NCBI RefSeq assembly: GCF_022808175.1
Contig: NZ_JALGBX010000001.1
Span: forward strand, 372,001 to 436,000
Origin: Streptomyces sp. AP-93
GTDB lineage: Bacteria > Actinomycetota > Actinomycetes > Streptomycetales > Streptomycetaceae
Reading direction: 5' to 3'
Length of the DNA: 64,000 nucleotides
Shown here: positions 9,503-17,493 of the stretch, one piece after another
Position numbering within the stretch: position 1 is the first letter of the stretch
Layout of the letters: the number at the start of each line of letters is the position of its first letter
Translations under genes and position numbers: made by a program
The notes under the pieces: generated by a model
What the model saw: the letters and a program-made list of their open reading frames with translations, nothing else
Told to the model about the DNA's origin: nothing
Databases searched by the model: none

Positions 9503-9532
9503 AGCGTAGAAACCTACGGATTTCGTTGTCAG
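9503..9532 (-). promoter_or_regulatory. Likely lpdA-sucB promoter with inverted repeat
   Basis: On the minus strand a -35 CTGACA (9532-9527) and a -10 TACGCT (9508-9503) are 18 bp apart. An inverted repeat CGTAG-AAAC-CTACG (9505-9518) overlaps the -10 and part of the spacer, a plausible operator. The leader would be about 190 nt. Confidence 0.5.
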
Positions 9533-9537
9533 TGAAC

Positions 9538-9580
9538 AGGCCCCGGCCATGATCAGAAAATCTGATCATGGCCGGGGCCT
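9538..9580. terminator. Perfect 20-bp hairpin terminator after pepA
   Basis: Arms 9538-9557 and 9561-9580 are perfectly complementary with an AAA loop; the distal part includes TGATCA. It lies 23 bp past the pepA stop codon and just upstream of the lpdA promoter, so it insulates the two transcripts. Confidence 0.88.
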
Positions 9581-9603
9581 GCGTGGAGCTCGGCTGAGAG
9601 GCG

Positions 9604-11142
9604 TCAGCCCAGGTCGCCCGTGGCCGTGCGCTCGGCCAGGCGGACCAGGGTGCGGACGGCGGAGCCGGTGCCGCCCTTGGGGGTGTAGCCGTACGGGGCG
9701 CCCTCGTGGAAGGCGGGGCCCGCGATGTCGAGGTGGGCCCAGGTGATGCCCTCGCCGACGAACTCCCGGAGGAAGAGGCCGGCCACCAGGCCGCCGCCCA
9801 TCCGGACACCCATGTTGGCGATGTCGGCGGTGGGGGAGTCCATGGACTTGCGCAGGTCCTCGGGGAGCGGCATCGGCCAGGAGGCCTCGCCGACCTCCTC
9901 GGCGATCTCGTGGATGGAGGTGCGGAAGGCGTCGTCGTTGGCCATGATGCCGAAGGTGCGGTCGCCCAGCGCCATCATCATGGCGCCGGTCAGGGTCGCC
10001 ACGTCGACGATCGCGTCCGGGTTCTCCTCGGAGGCCTTGGTCAGCGCGTCGCCCAGGACCAGGCGGCCCTCGGCGTCCGTGTTGAGCACCTCGACGGTCT
10101 TGCCGCTGTACATGCGCAGCACGTCGCCGGGCTTGGTGGCCGAGCCGGAGGGCATGTTCTCCGCGAGCGCGAGCCAGCCGGTGACGTTGACCTGGAGGCC
10201 GAGCTTGGCGGCCGCGACGACGGCGGCGAAGACGGCGGCGGCGCCGGCCATGTCGCACTTCATCGTCTCGTTGTGGCCGGCCGGCTTCAGGGAGATGCCG
10301 CCGGAGTCGTAGGTGATGCCCTTGCCGACGAAGGCGAGGGTCTTCTCCGCCTTGGCGTGGGTGTAGGAGAGCTTCACCAGGCGCGGCGGGTTCTCGGAGC
10401 CCTTGCCGACGCCCATGATGCCGCCGTAGCCACCCTTGATCAGGGCCTTCTCGTCCAGGACCTGGACCTTGATGCCGTTCTCCTTCGCGGTCGCGCTCGC
10501 GACGGCGGAGAAGGCCTCGGGGGTGAGGTCGTTCGGCGGGGTGTTGACGAGGTCACGGGCGATGTTGATCTCGGTCGCGACGATCGTGGCGCGCTCGGCC
10601 GCGGCCTTGTGCTCCTTGTCGCGGGGCTTGGCGCCGAGCAGGGCGATCTCGGCGAGCGGCTGCTTCGGGCCGCTGTTCTTGCTGCCGTCCGAGGCCTTCT
10701 TCTCGCCGCCCTGGTACGCGGTGAACGCGTACGCGCCCAGCAGTGCGCCCTCGGCCACGGCCGTGACGGCGGAGGCGTCGTCCAGGGGGAGCGCGAAGGC
10801 GGCCTTCTTGGATCCGTGCAGTGCACGGGCGGCGGCGCCGGCGGCGCGGCGCAGCGCCTCCTCGTCGTAGGACTCGTCCGCGTCGGGAAGGGCGCCCAGT
10901 CCGACCGCCAGCACGACCGGGACCTTGAGGCCGTCCGGGGCCGGCAGCTTGGTGGTCTCGCCTTCGGCGCCCGAGGCACCGAGCGCGTCGAGCACGGCGG
11001 CGAGCTTGCCGTCGTACGCCTTGTCCACGGCCTCGGCCCCCGCGGCGACGACGGGGCCCTTGGGGCCCTTCGCCACGCCGACGACGAGGGCGTCGGCGCG
11101 CAGCGTCGCCGGTCCGGCAGTGCTGAGAGTCAGAGCAGTCAC
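9604..11142 (-). CDS. pepA: Leucyl aminopeptidase (M17)
   Basis: 512 residues. The C-terminal catalytic half carries the two-metal site: 'DSGGISLKP', 'MKCDMAGAAAV' and the family signature 'NTDAEGRLVLGDAL', with all expected Lys, Asp and Glu ligands. The N-terminal third is the variable M17 domain. It is a cytoplasmic hexameric peptidase releasing N-terminal Leu and other residues. The GTG at 11142 (VTALTLSTAG) fits the family N-terminus; the frame is open upstream, but there the protein would be unrelated. It is divergent from the polysaccharide cluster and upstream of lpdA on the same strand, separated by a strong terminator. Confidence 0.95.
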   Translation of the reverse strand: MTALTLSTAGPATLRADALVVGVAKGPKGPVVAAGAEAVDKAYDGKLAAVLDALGASGAEGETTKLPAPDGLKVPVVLAVGLGALPDADESYDEEALRRAAGAAARALHGSKKAAFALPLDDASAVTAVAEGALLGAYAFTAYQGGEKKASDGSKNSGPKQPLAEIALLGAKPRDKEHKAAAERATIVATEINIARDLVNTPPNDLTPEAFSAVASATAKENGIKVQVLDEKALIKGGYGGIMGVGKGSENPPRLVKLSYTHAKAEKTLAFVGKGITYDSGGISLKPAGHNETMKCDMAGAAAVFAAVVAAAKLGLQVNVTGWLALAENMPSGSATKPGDVLRMYSGKTVEVLNTDAEGRLVLGDALTKASEENPDAIVDVATLTGAMMMALGDRTFGIMANDDAFRTSIHEIAEEVGEASWPMPLPEDLRKSMDSPTADIANMGVRMGGGLVAGLFLREFVGEGITWAHLDIAGPAFHEGAPYGYTPKGGTGSAVRTLVRLAERTATGDLG

Positions 11143-11486
11143 GGTGGTGAATTCTCGCTTCCGTTTTGATGATGTGGGCCGAGTGGGTGGACGGCCTTCC
11201 GTAGCGATCGTATTCGGGCCCGATGGCCGCCGGAAACGAGCGTACGCGTACGTACTCGTCCGCACGCCACTCGAAGGTTTGGCAAGTTGTTCGATCACGC
11301 GGTGGGCAGGTTCACCCGTCTGTGGCTTCTGTTCCAGGTTTGCCTCTTGGGCCTGACGAGGTCCGAAACACTCGGACCACTCTCGCAAGGGGACGCGGGG
11401 TTCCTTTGCATCATTTCCACAGAGCCTCCCCGGTGTGGCCCAACGCCACGGGCCGAAGTCGAGGATCTGCGGGGGGAAAGGGCGAA
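11143..11486. promoter_or_regulatory. Divergent control region of pepA and the polysaccharide cluster
   Basis: This 344-bp gap holds the start regions of two divergent genes. A TACGAT on the minus strand could be the pepA -10. Toward the cluster side there is an inverted repeat GGTCCGA-AACAC-TCGGACC (11360-11366/11372-11378) about 110 bp before the deacetylase start, and a GTACGCGTAC palindrome further up. I see no convincing -35/-10 pair for the deacetylase gene and no coding potential. Confidence 0.45.
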
Positions 11487-13511
11487 ATGGTCCACAAGAA
11501 CCGCATGAACAGGCTCGCCGCCGTCTGCCTCGCGGCCGCCATAGCATCCGTCGCGGTACCCGGAGCGGCCGCGCGGGCCGCGGTGACGCCGCGCATCGAC
11601 CTGCGGGTGCTCGTCGTCGACGACGGCGGGAGTTCGGTCGAGGCGATCACGGCGGAACTCCGCGACACGGGGGTTCCGTACACCCGCGTCGACCTGGGCA
11701 GCGCAAGCCGTCCGGTCGTCAACGCGGCGTTCCTCGCCGACACGGTCGACGGGCGGCCGCGCGCCAAGTTCCAGAGCGTGGTGCTGCCGAACGAGAACCC
11801 GTTCGGGGAGGGCTCGGCCGAGATGGCCGCGCTCACCGCGTACGAGACGGCGTACGGGATCCGCCAGGTCGACGCGTACACCTGGGCGCACCCGGGCGTC
11901 GGCCTGGAGTACACCGACAACGGCGGCTACAGCGGCACCCTGGACGGCACCCAGGCCGCCGTTACCGCCGCCGGCAAGGCGGGCCCCTTCTCCTACCTCG
12001 GGGGGGAGGTGGCCTTCGAGGACAACTCGGCGCTGATCCCCGAGAGCTACGGGTACATGGGCAAGCCGCGGACGGGCTACACCAGCTACCTCGACGCCCC
12101 GGTCGGCTCCGGACGGGCCTCGCTCGTCGGCGAGTACACCCACGACGGGCGCAGCGAACTGGTCGTCACCTTCGGCTACAACCAGTACCAGCAGCAGTTC
12201 CGGCTGCTCGCCCGCGGCATCGTCGAGTGGATGACCCAGGGCGTCCACCTCGGCCAGGAGCGCAACTACTTCGCGGTCCACGTCGACGACGTCTTCGCCC
12301 CGGACGCCCGCTGGAACAAGGACCTCGACTGCACCCCGGGCGACTACGCCTGCGCCGGCGGCGAGGGCCAGGAGTCCACGATCCGGATGACGGCCGCCGA
12401 CGCCGTGTACGCGGCGCAGTGGCAGACGTCCAAGAACTTCAAGCTCGACATGCTCTTCAACGGCGGCGCCGGCGAGGAGTGGAAGGCTGAGAACGGCGGC
12501 GTCGACGCCCTGACCGCCCAGCTCGTCGCCGACCGGGCGAAGTACCGGTGGATGAACCACACCTACACCCACCCGTTCCTCGGCTGCGTCCAGGACACCA
12601 CCACCGTCCCGTGGACCTGTACGAAGAACAGTGCCGGCGCGATCAACTGGATGAGCCGCGCCGAGATCTCGGCGCAGATCCGGGACAACAACAACTGGGC
12701 GGCCTCCAAGGGCATCACCACCGACCGGACCGAGCTCGTCACCGGTGAGCACTCCGGCCTGAAGACCAACCCGCAGCAGGCCCAGGACAACCCCAACCTG
12801 GCCGGCGCGCTCGCCGACAACGGCGTGAAGTGGGCGGGCAGCGACAACTCCCGCGAGCCCGCGCAGCGGGCGGTCGGCGCCGCGCTGACCGTCCCCCGGC
12901 ACCCGATGAACGTGTACTACAACACGGGCACCAACGCCGAGATGGCCGACGAGTACAACTGGATCTACACCAGCCGGGCCGACGGCGGCAGCGGCATCTG
13001 CGAGGACAACCCCGGTACCTCCACCTGTCTGCCGGCCCCGCTCGACGTGCAGACGGGCTACCTGGACTACATCGTCCCGGCCGAGGCCAGGACCGCCATG
13101 CGGCACGTCCTGAACAACGACCCGCGCCCGCACTACGTCCACCAGTCCAACCTCGCCGAGGACCGCACCCTCTACCCGGTGCTGAACCAGGTCCTCGACA
13201 CCTACCGCACCCTCTACGCGCCCTCCGCGCCGATCGTGAACCAGAGCATGAAGGACACCGGCGTCGAGCTCCAGCGCCGCGCGGCCTGGAACGCCGCGGT
13301 CGCCGCCAACCAGGTCACCGCCTACCGCATCGGCAAGGTCGTCACCGTCAAGGCGCCCTCCGGGGTCGTGGCCCCGGTCACGGCGCCCACCGGCACCAGG
13401 AAGCAGCTCCTGCTGGGCACCGCGGACTTCGGCACCGCCTACGCCGGGTCCCGCTCCACCTGGACGGCTCCCGAACTGCTCCAGAGCGCCGTCACGCTGA
13501 ACACGCCCTGA
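11487..13511 (+). CDS. Secreted CE18/Agd3-like polysaccharide deacetylase
   Basis: 674 residues with a Sec signal peptide (basic MVHKNRMNR, hydrophobic LAAVCLAAAIASVAVPG, cleavage near 'ARA-AVTP'). After an N-terminal module (about 40-255) comes a NodB-type metal site: 'HVDDVF' (catalytic D267 and metal D268) and 'HTYTH' (H358 and H362), with 'EHSGLKTNPQQ' following. This large multi-domain layout resembles fungal Agd3 (CE18), which removes N-acetyl groups from galactosaminogalactan outside the cell, and the deacetylase module of PelA. Annotation pipelines often leave such proteins hypothetical. The GGGGGGAAAG site sets the ATG at 11487. It heads the five-gene cluster. Substrate is inferred from neighbours, not seen. 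Confidence 0.8.
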   Translation: MVHKNRMNRLAAVCLAAAIASVAVPGAAARAAVTPRIDLRVLVVDDGGSSVEAITAELRDTGVPYTRVDLGSASRPVVNAAFLADTVDGRPRAKFQSVVLPNENPFGEGSAEMAALTAYETAYGIRQVDAYTWAHPGVGLEYTDNGGYSGTLDGTQAAVTAAGKAGPFSYLGGEVAFEDNSALIPESYGYMGKPRTGYTSYLDAPVGSGRASLVGEYTHDGRSELVVTFGYNQYQQQFRLLARGIVEWMTQGVHLGQERNYFAVHVDDVFAPDARWNKDLDCTPGDYACAGGEGQESTIRMTAADAVYAAQWQTSKNFKLDMLFNGGAGEEWKAENGGVDALTAQLVADRAKYRWMNHTYTHPFLGCVQDTTTVPWTCTKNSAGAINWMSRAEISAQIRDNNNWAASKGITTDRTELVTGEHSGLKTNPQQAQDNPNLAGALADNGVKWAGSDNSREPAQRAVGAALTVPRHPMNVYYNTGTNAEMADEYNWIYTSRADGGSGICEDNPGTSTCLPAPLDVQTGYLDYIVPAEARTAMRHVLNNDPRPHYVHQSNLAEDRTLYPVLNQVLDTYRTLYAPSAPIVNQSMKDTGVELQRRAAWNAAVAANQVTAYRIGKVVTVKAPSGVVAPVTAPTGTRKQLLLGTADFGTAYAGSRSTWTAPELLQSAVTLNTP

Positions 13512-13606
13512 CGCGCCACATGACCTGATGCTCCGCGCGCCCGACGTTCCGCATGCCCTGACCGGCCGGGCACGCACGTACAAGACAGCCACGCGCACCA
13601 CCTAGC

Positions 13607-13643
13607 GCCGGCGCTCCGCGAACCACGGGCGCCGGCCCCTTTT
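13607..13643 (+). terminator. Terminator-like hairpin between deacetylase and pelF-like gene
   Basis: Stem GCCGGCGC/GCGCCGGC (13607-13614/13629-13636) followed by CCCTTTT. It lies inside the 155-bp gap of an otherwise tightly packed cluster and may lower expression of the downstream genes relative to the deacetylase. Confidence 0.55.
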
Positions 13644-13666
13644 CCGTCCTTGGGGGGACACACCGC

Positions 13667-15181
13667 ATGAGCCATGGGCGCCATGTCACCATGCTCACCG
13701 AAGGCACCTACCCGCACGTCCACGGGGGCGTCAGCACATGGTGCGACCAACTGGTCCGCGGCATGCCGGAGGTCGACTTCAACGTCATAGCCCTGACCGG
13801 CTCCGGACGCGAGCCGGTCACCTGGGAGTTGCCGCGCAACGTCTACCGCCACACCAGCGTTCCCCTCTGGGGTGCTCCGCCGACCCGCAGACTCCGCTCC
13901 GCCCTGCGGGGCAGGGCCCGGCGCGGTTTCGCCGAGACCTACGAGACCTTCCTGCTCTCCCTGCTCGACCCCGCTCGCGGCGGATTCTCCGAATCCCTGC
14001 GCGAGCTGGCCGCCCTGGCCCGCGCCGGGCGGCTCGCCGCGGCCCTGCGCTCCGAATCGGTGCTGCGCCTGCTGATGACCGTCTGGACCCGCCCCGGCCT
14101 GGTCACCGCCGCCGCCGAGCCCACCATCCACGACGCGCTCACCGCCACCGACCTGCTGGAACACGCACTGCGCCCGCTGTCCGTGCGGATCCCGCCCGAC
14201 AGCGTCGCGCACGCCGTGAGCAGCGGCCTGGCCACCCTCCCCGCGCTCGCCGCCAAGTACCTCGACCAGGTGCCCTTCCTCCTCACCGAGCACGGCATCT
14301 ACCTCCGCGAGCGCTACCTCGGCTACCGCAGCGCCGAACAACGCTGGCCCGTCAAGGCGCTCATGCTCGGCTTCTACCGCGAGCTCAACACCGAGGGCTA
14401 CCGGCAGGCCGACCTGATCACCCCGTGCAACCAGTACAACCGCCGCTGGGAGGAGCGCGGGGGCGCCGACTCCGAGCGGATCCGCACCGTCTACAACGGC
14501 GTCGACCCGCACGCCTTCCCCGAGGCCGGTCCCGAGCCGGAGGTCCCCACCCTCAGCTGGTGCGGGCGCATCGACCCCATCAAGGACCTCGAAACCCTCA
14601 TCCGCGCCTACGCGTTCATGCGCGAGGAGCTCCCCGCCCTGCGGCTGCGCCTCTTCGGCCCGGTCCCGGCGGGCTGCGAGGAGTACAAGCTCAAGCTGGA
14701 GAAGCTCGCCGCCGAGCTGGGGGTGAGCGACGGGATCTCCTACGAGGGCCGCATCGAAAAGGTCGCGCAGGCCTACGCGGCCGGCTCCATCGTGATGCTC
14801 TCCTCCATCAGCGAGGGCTTCCCCTTCTCCATCATCGAGGCCATGTCCTGCGGCCGCACCACCGTCTCCACCGACGTGGGCGGGGTCCGCGAGGCCGTCG
14901 GCGACACCGGCCTCGTCGTCCCGCCGCGCGAACCCGAGACCATGGCCCGCGCCACCCTCGCCCTGCTCCGCGACGACGAACGCCGCGCGGAACTGGGCCG
15001 GATGTCCCGCAAGCGGGTGGTGGAGAAGTTCACGCTCCACCAGTCCGTGGACGGCTTCCGCCACATCTACCGCGAGCTCGCCGGCCAGCCCGTCCTGCCC
15101 GTCCACGTGGGCGACGAGTGGACCCAGCGCCTCGCCGACCCCTGGTACAAGGAACTGGCCGCCGACGGGAGCCTGTGGTGA
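13667..15181 (+). CDS. pelF: PelF-type GT4 glycosyltransferase (DUF3492)
   Basis: 504 residues, cytoplasmic, GT-B fold. The N-terminus 'MLTEGTYPHVHGGVSTWCDQ' is the DUF3492/PelF signature and the C-terminal half is a GT4 domain with the E-x7-E motif (E383/E391 in 'SEGFPFSIIEAM') and 'VYNGVD'. PelF polymerises the Pel polysaccharide from UDP-GalNAc in Pseudomonas, and Gtb3 plays the corresponding role for fungal galactosaminogalactan. ATG 13667 follows a GGGGGG-rich site. Its GTGA stop overlaps the next gene by 4 bp, indicating translational coupling with the membrane protein. The sugar donor cannot be read from the sequence. Confidence 0.9.
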   Translation: MSHGRHVTMLTEGTYPHVHGGVSTWCDQLVRGMPEVDFNVIALTGSGREPVTWELPRNVYRHTSVPLWGAPPTRRLRSALRGRARRGFAETYETFLLSLLDPARGGFSESLRELAALARAGRLAAALRSESVLRLLMTVWTRPGLVTAAAEPTIHDALTATDLLEHALRPLSVRIPPDSVAHAVSSGLATLPALAAKYLDQVPFLLTEHGIYLRERYLGYRSAEQRWPVKALMLGFYRELNTEGYRQADLITPCNQYNRRWEERGGADSERIRTVYNGVDPHAFPEAGPEPEVPTLSWCGRIDPIKDLETLIRAYAFMREELPALRLRLFGPVPAGCEEYKLKLEKLAAELGVSDGISYEGRIEKVAQAYAAGSIVMLSSISEGFPFSIIEAMSCGRTTVSTDVGGVREAVGDTGLVVPPREPETMARATLALLRDDERRAELGRMSRKRVVEKFTLHQSVDGFRHIYRELAGQPVLPVHVGDEWTQRLADPWYKELAADGSLW

Positions 15182-16776
15182 GCGGATCCCTCTGGCTGGG
15201 GCCGCCCGGCCCGGACGCGGCCTGGGTCCCCGTCGGCCACGCCGCGGCCGCCGGGCGCGGTACGGCGCCCGCCGCGGACGCCGCCGACGCCCTGCCCGGC
15301 ATCCCCCGGCCGCGCCGCGAAGGCCCGGCCGCCGACCCGATGGACGAACTCGCCGAACGCCTCGACGTGTTCATCGCCGCCGCCGTCCACCCCGACGAGA
15401 TCGCCGCCGTCCTGGAATCCGACGGCATGACCGACGAGCACATCCGCCTCGCCTACGGGCGCCAGGACTCCTTCGGTCTCGCCGAGGAGCTCTACGCCCG
15501 GGTGCCGCGCTCCTTCCCGGAGCCCGAACGGCTCCCCGACCCCTGGAAGGTGCCCCTCACCGCCTGCCTCCTGCGCGGGGTGATCTTCGCCCTGCCCGGG
15601 CTCGCCTACCTGCTGGGCGCGCCCCTGCTGGACGGCCCCAAGGACCGGCTGGGGCTGCCCGCAGGGACCCTCACCCTGCTCGCCGGGGCGCTCATCGGCT
15701 GGGTCTGGGACCAGACCCTGTCCCACCGGGCGTACTCCTGGCTCGGCCTCGGCGACCGGGCCGCCGCCGGGCGGACCCTGCTCGCCGGAGCCCCCGCGGG
15801 GGCCCTCCTGGGCACCGCCGCCGCGCTGGCGGTACCCGGCGGGCCCCCCTTCTCCTACGCCTTCGCCGCAGGTCAGGCCCTGTACGTCGGGGCCGCCACC
15901 GTGCTGCTCGTCCTCGGGCGGGAGCGGCTGCTGCTGGCCGCGCTCGCACCGATGGCCGCCGGGGCGCTGCTCACGCTCCTCGTGGAACTGCCCGTCCCGG
16001 TCCGGGTGTTCCTGCTGGCGGTCTCCCTGCTGGCCGCCTGCACCCTGGCCGTACGGGAACTGCCGCTGGCCGACGGCGTACGGGCCCTCGTGCTCCGCGT
16101 CCGCGGCTGGACGGAGCACCGGTCGGGCGAACGGGGTCCGGTGCGCTGGCAGATGCTGCGCGGCGCAGAGGAGGAGTACGGGCCGCGCGGACCCCGGCTC
16201 GGGGACTCCGTCCCGTACGGGGTGTTCGGCCTGGGCACCGGTCTGCTCGTGCTGTACGCCGCCCTGGGGGAGGTCCTCGCCGGCGGCCCCGCCGAGGCGG
16301 TCGCGGCCCCCTCCGCGGTGGCGCTCACGCTCAGCATGGGCCCCGCCGAATGGCTGCTCCACCGGTTCCGCAGCGGCAGCCTCGCCGGCCTGCGCGCGGC
16401 CCGCTCGCCCCGGCAGTTCTGGCTGCGGATGTTCTCCACCCTGGCCCGGTGCCTCGCCGTCTACCTGGCGGTGCTGCTGGCCCTCGGCGTCACCGGAACC
16501 CTGCTCTGGCCCGGCGCGCCCGGCCTGACCGGGGTCCGGGTCGCCACCCTGCTGCTGCTCGGGGCCGTGATGTGGACCGGGCTGCTCCTGCAGTCCTTCG
16601 GGGCGGTCAGGCCCGCCGCGGTCGTCTGCGCCTCGGCCGCCGTCGCGCAGAGCCTGGCCCTGCTCCTGGGCCTCGGCCAGCCGCGCGCCGTGCAACTGGC
16701 CGTCGCCGGAGCCGCGGCCCTCGCGCTGGGCACCCTGGTCTGCCTCCTCCTCGGCCGCGCGACGGCCCACCGCTGA
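15178..16776 (+). CDS. Polytopic membrane protein in PelG position
   Basis: 532 residues from the GTG at 15178, which overlaps the pelF stop (GTGA). The first 120 residues are soluble and contain 'MDELAERLDVFIAAAVHPDEIAAVLESDGMTDEHIRLAYG'-like sequence (shown in two parts here: MDELAERLDVFIAAAVHP then DEIAAVLESDGMTDEHI). The remainder has roughly 12 hydrophobic segments. In Pel loci the partner of PelF is PelG, a 12-helix MOP-like transporter; the position, coupling and topology fit such an export role, but I recognise no PelG motif. A longer frame extends upstream in overlap with pelF and is rejected. Function as polymer exporter is inference. Confidence 0.75.
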   Translation: MSGSLWLGPPGPDAAWVPVGHAAAAGRGTAPAADAADALPGIPRPRREGPAADPMDELAERLDVFIAAAVHPDEIAAVLESDGMTDEHIRLAYGRQDSFGLAEELYARVPRSFPEPERLPDPWKVPLTACLLRGVIFALPGLAYLLGAPLLDGPKDRLGLPAGTLTLLAGALIGWVWDQTLSHRAYSWLGLGDRAAAGRTLLAGAPAGALLGTAAALAVPGGPPFSYAFAAGQALYVGAATVLLVLGRERLLLAALAPMAAGALLTLLVELPVPVRVFLLAVSLLAACTLAVRELPLADGVRALVLRVRGWTEHRSGERGPVRWQMLRGAEEEYGPRGPRLGDSVPYGVFGLGTGLLVLYAALGEVLAGGPAEAVAAPSAVALTLSMGPAEWLLHRFRSGSLAGLRAARSPRQFWLRMFSTLARCLAVYLAVLLALGVTGTLLWPGAPGLTGVRVATLLLLGAVMWTGLLLQSFGAVRPAAVVCASAAVAQSLALLLGLGQPRAVQLAVAGAAALALGTLVCLLLGRATAHR

Positions 16777-16797
16777 CCCCCGCCCCCCCCATCGCCG

Positions 16798-17493
16798 ATG
16801 CACGTGACCCCGTACGAGAAGAAGGACCTCATGCTCCTGGTGCCCCTCTACGAGCACCCCGCCGACCGCCCCGAGTACTGGGAGCGGCTCATCCGCTCCG
16901 CGGGCCGGCTGCACTCCGTGGTGCTCAACCCCTCCAGCGGGCCGGGCGGGTCCCCCGACGCGCGGTTCGCCGCCGTAGCGGAAAGGCTGCGCGGGGCCGG
17001 GGTGCCCGTCCTCGGGTACGTCGACACCGACTACGGGCGCCGCCCGCACGCCGCCGTGGTCCAGGACCTGCTGCGCCACCGCGACTGGTACGCCGCCGAC
17101 GGGACCTTCCTGGACCAGGCCGCGGCCGGCCCGGAGTTCCTGCCGCACTACCGGCGGCTCGTCGTCGCGGCGCGGGCCGCCGGGGCCCGTACCGTCGTCC
17201 TCAACCACGGAGTGCACCCGCACCCGGGCTACGCCGAACTCGCCGACCTGCTCGTCACCTTCGAGGGGCCCTGGGACGCCTACCGGGACGCGGCCGCCGT
17301 TCCCCCGTGGACCGCGGACCACCCCGCCCACCGGTTCTGCCACCTCGTCTACGCCGTCCCGCCGGGCGCCCCGGCCGCCGAACTCGCCGAGCGGCTGGCG
17401 GCCCAGCGGGGGGCGGGGGTGCACTGCGCGGTCCCGGGGACCGGCGCGCACCCGTGGGGGACCCTGCCGTACGCCCTGGAGGCCGCCGGATGA
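16798..17493 (+). CDS. Spherulation-specific family 4 (Sph3/GH135-like) protein
   Basis: 231 residues, predicted TIM-barrel. Spherulin-4 hallmarks are clear: 'LLVPLYEHPADRPEYW' at the N-terminus, 'VVLNPSSGPGG', 'GYVDTDYGRR' and 'NHGVHPHPGYAELADL'. Aspergillus Sph3 (GH135), needed for galactosaminogalactan synthesis, is an endo-alpha-1,4-N-acetylgalactosaminidase with this fold. No signal peptide or anchor is visible from ATG 16798 or from the internal Met12, so the protein looks cytoplasmic unless exported in another way; that is odd for a polymer hydrolase. It is 21 bp after the membrane protein and overlaps the GH114 gene by 4 bp. Confidence 0.82.
   Translation: MHVTPYEKKDLMLLVPLYEHPADRPEYWERLIRSAGRLHSVVLNPSSGPGGSPDARFAAVAERLRGAGVPVLGYVDTDYGRRPHAAVVQDLLRHRDWYAADGTFLDQAAAGPEFLPHYRRLVVAARAAGARTVVLNHGVHPHPGYAELADLLVTFEGPWDAYRDAAAVPPWTADHPAHRFCHLVYAVPPGAPAAELAERLAAQRGAGVHCAVPGTGAHPWGTLPYALEAAG

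Noticed and set aside
13738..15177. Extension of the membrane-protein frame upstream through pelF
   Set aside because: Arg/Pro/Ala-rich shadow of pelF; the GTG at 15178 overlapping the pelF stop is the natural start.
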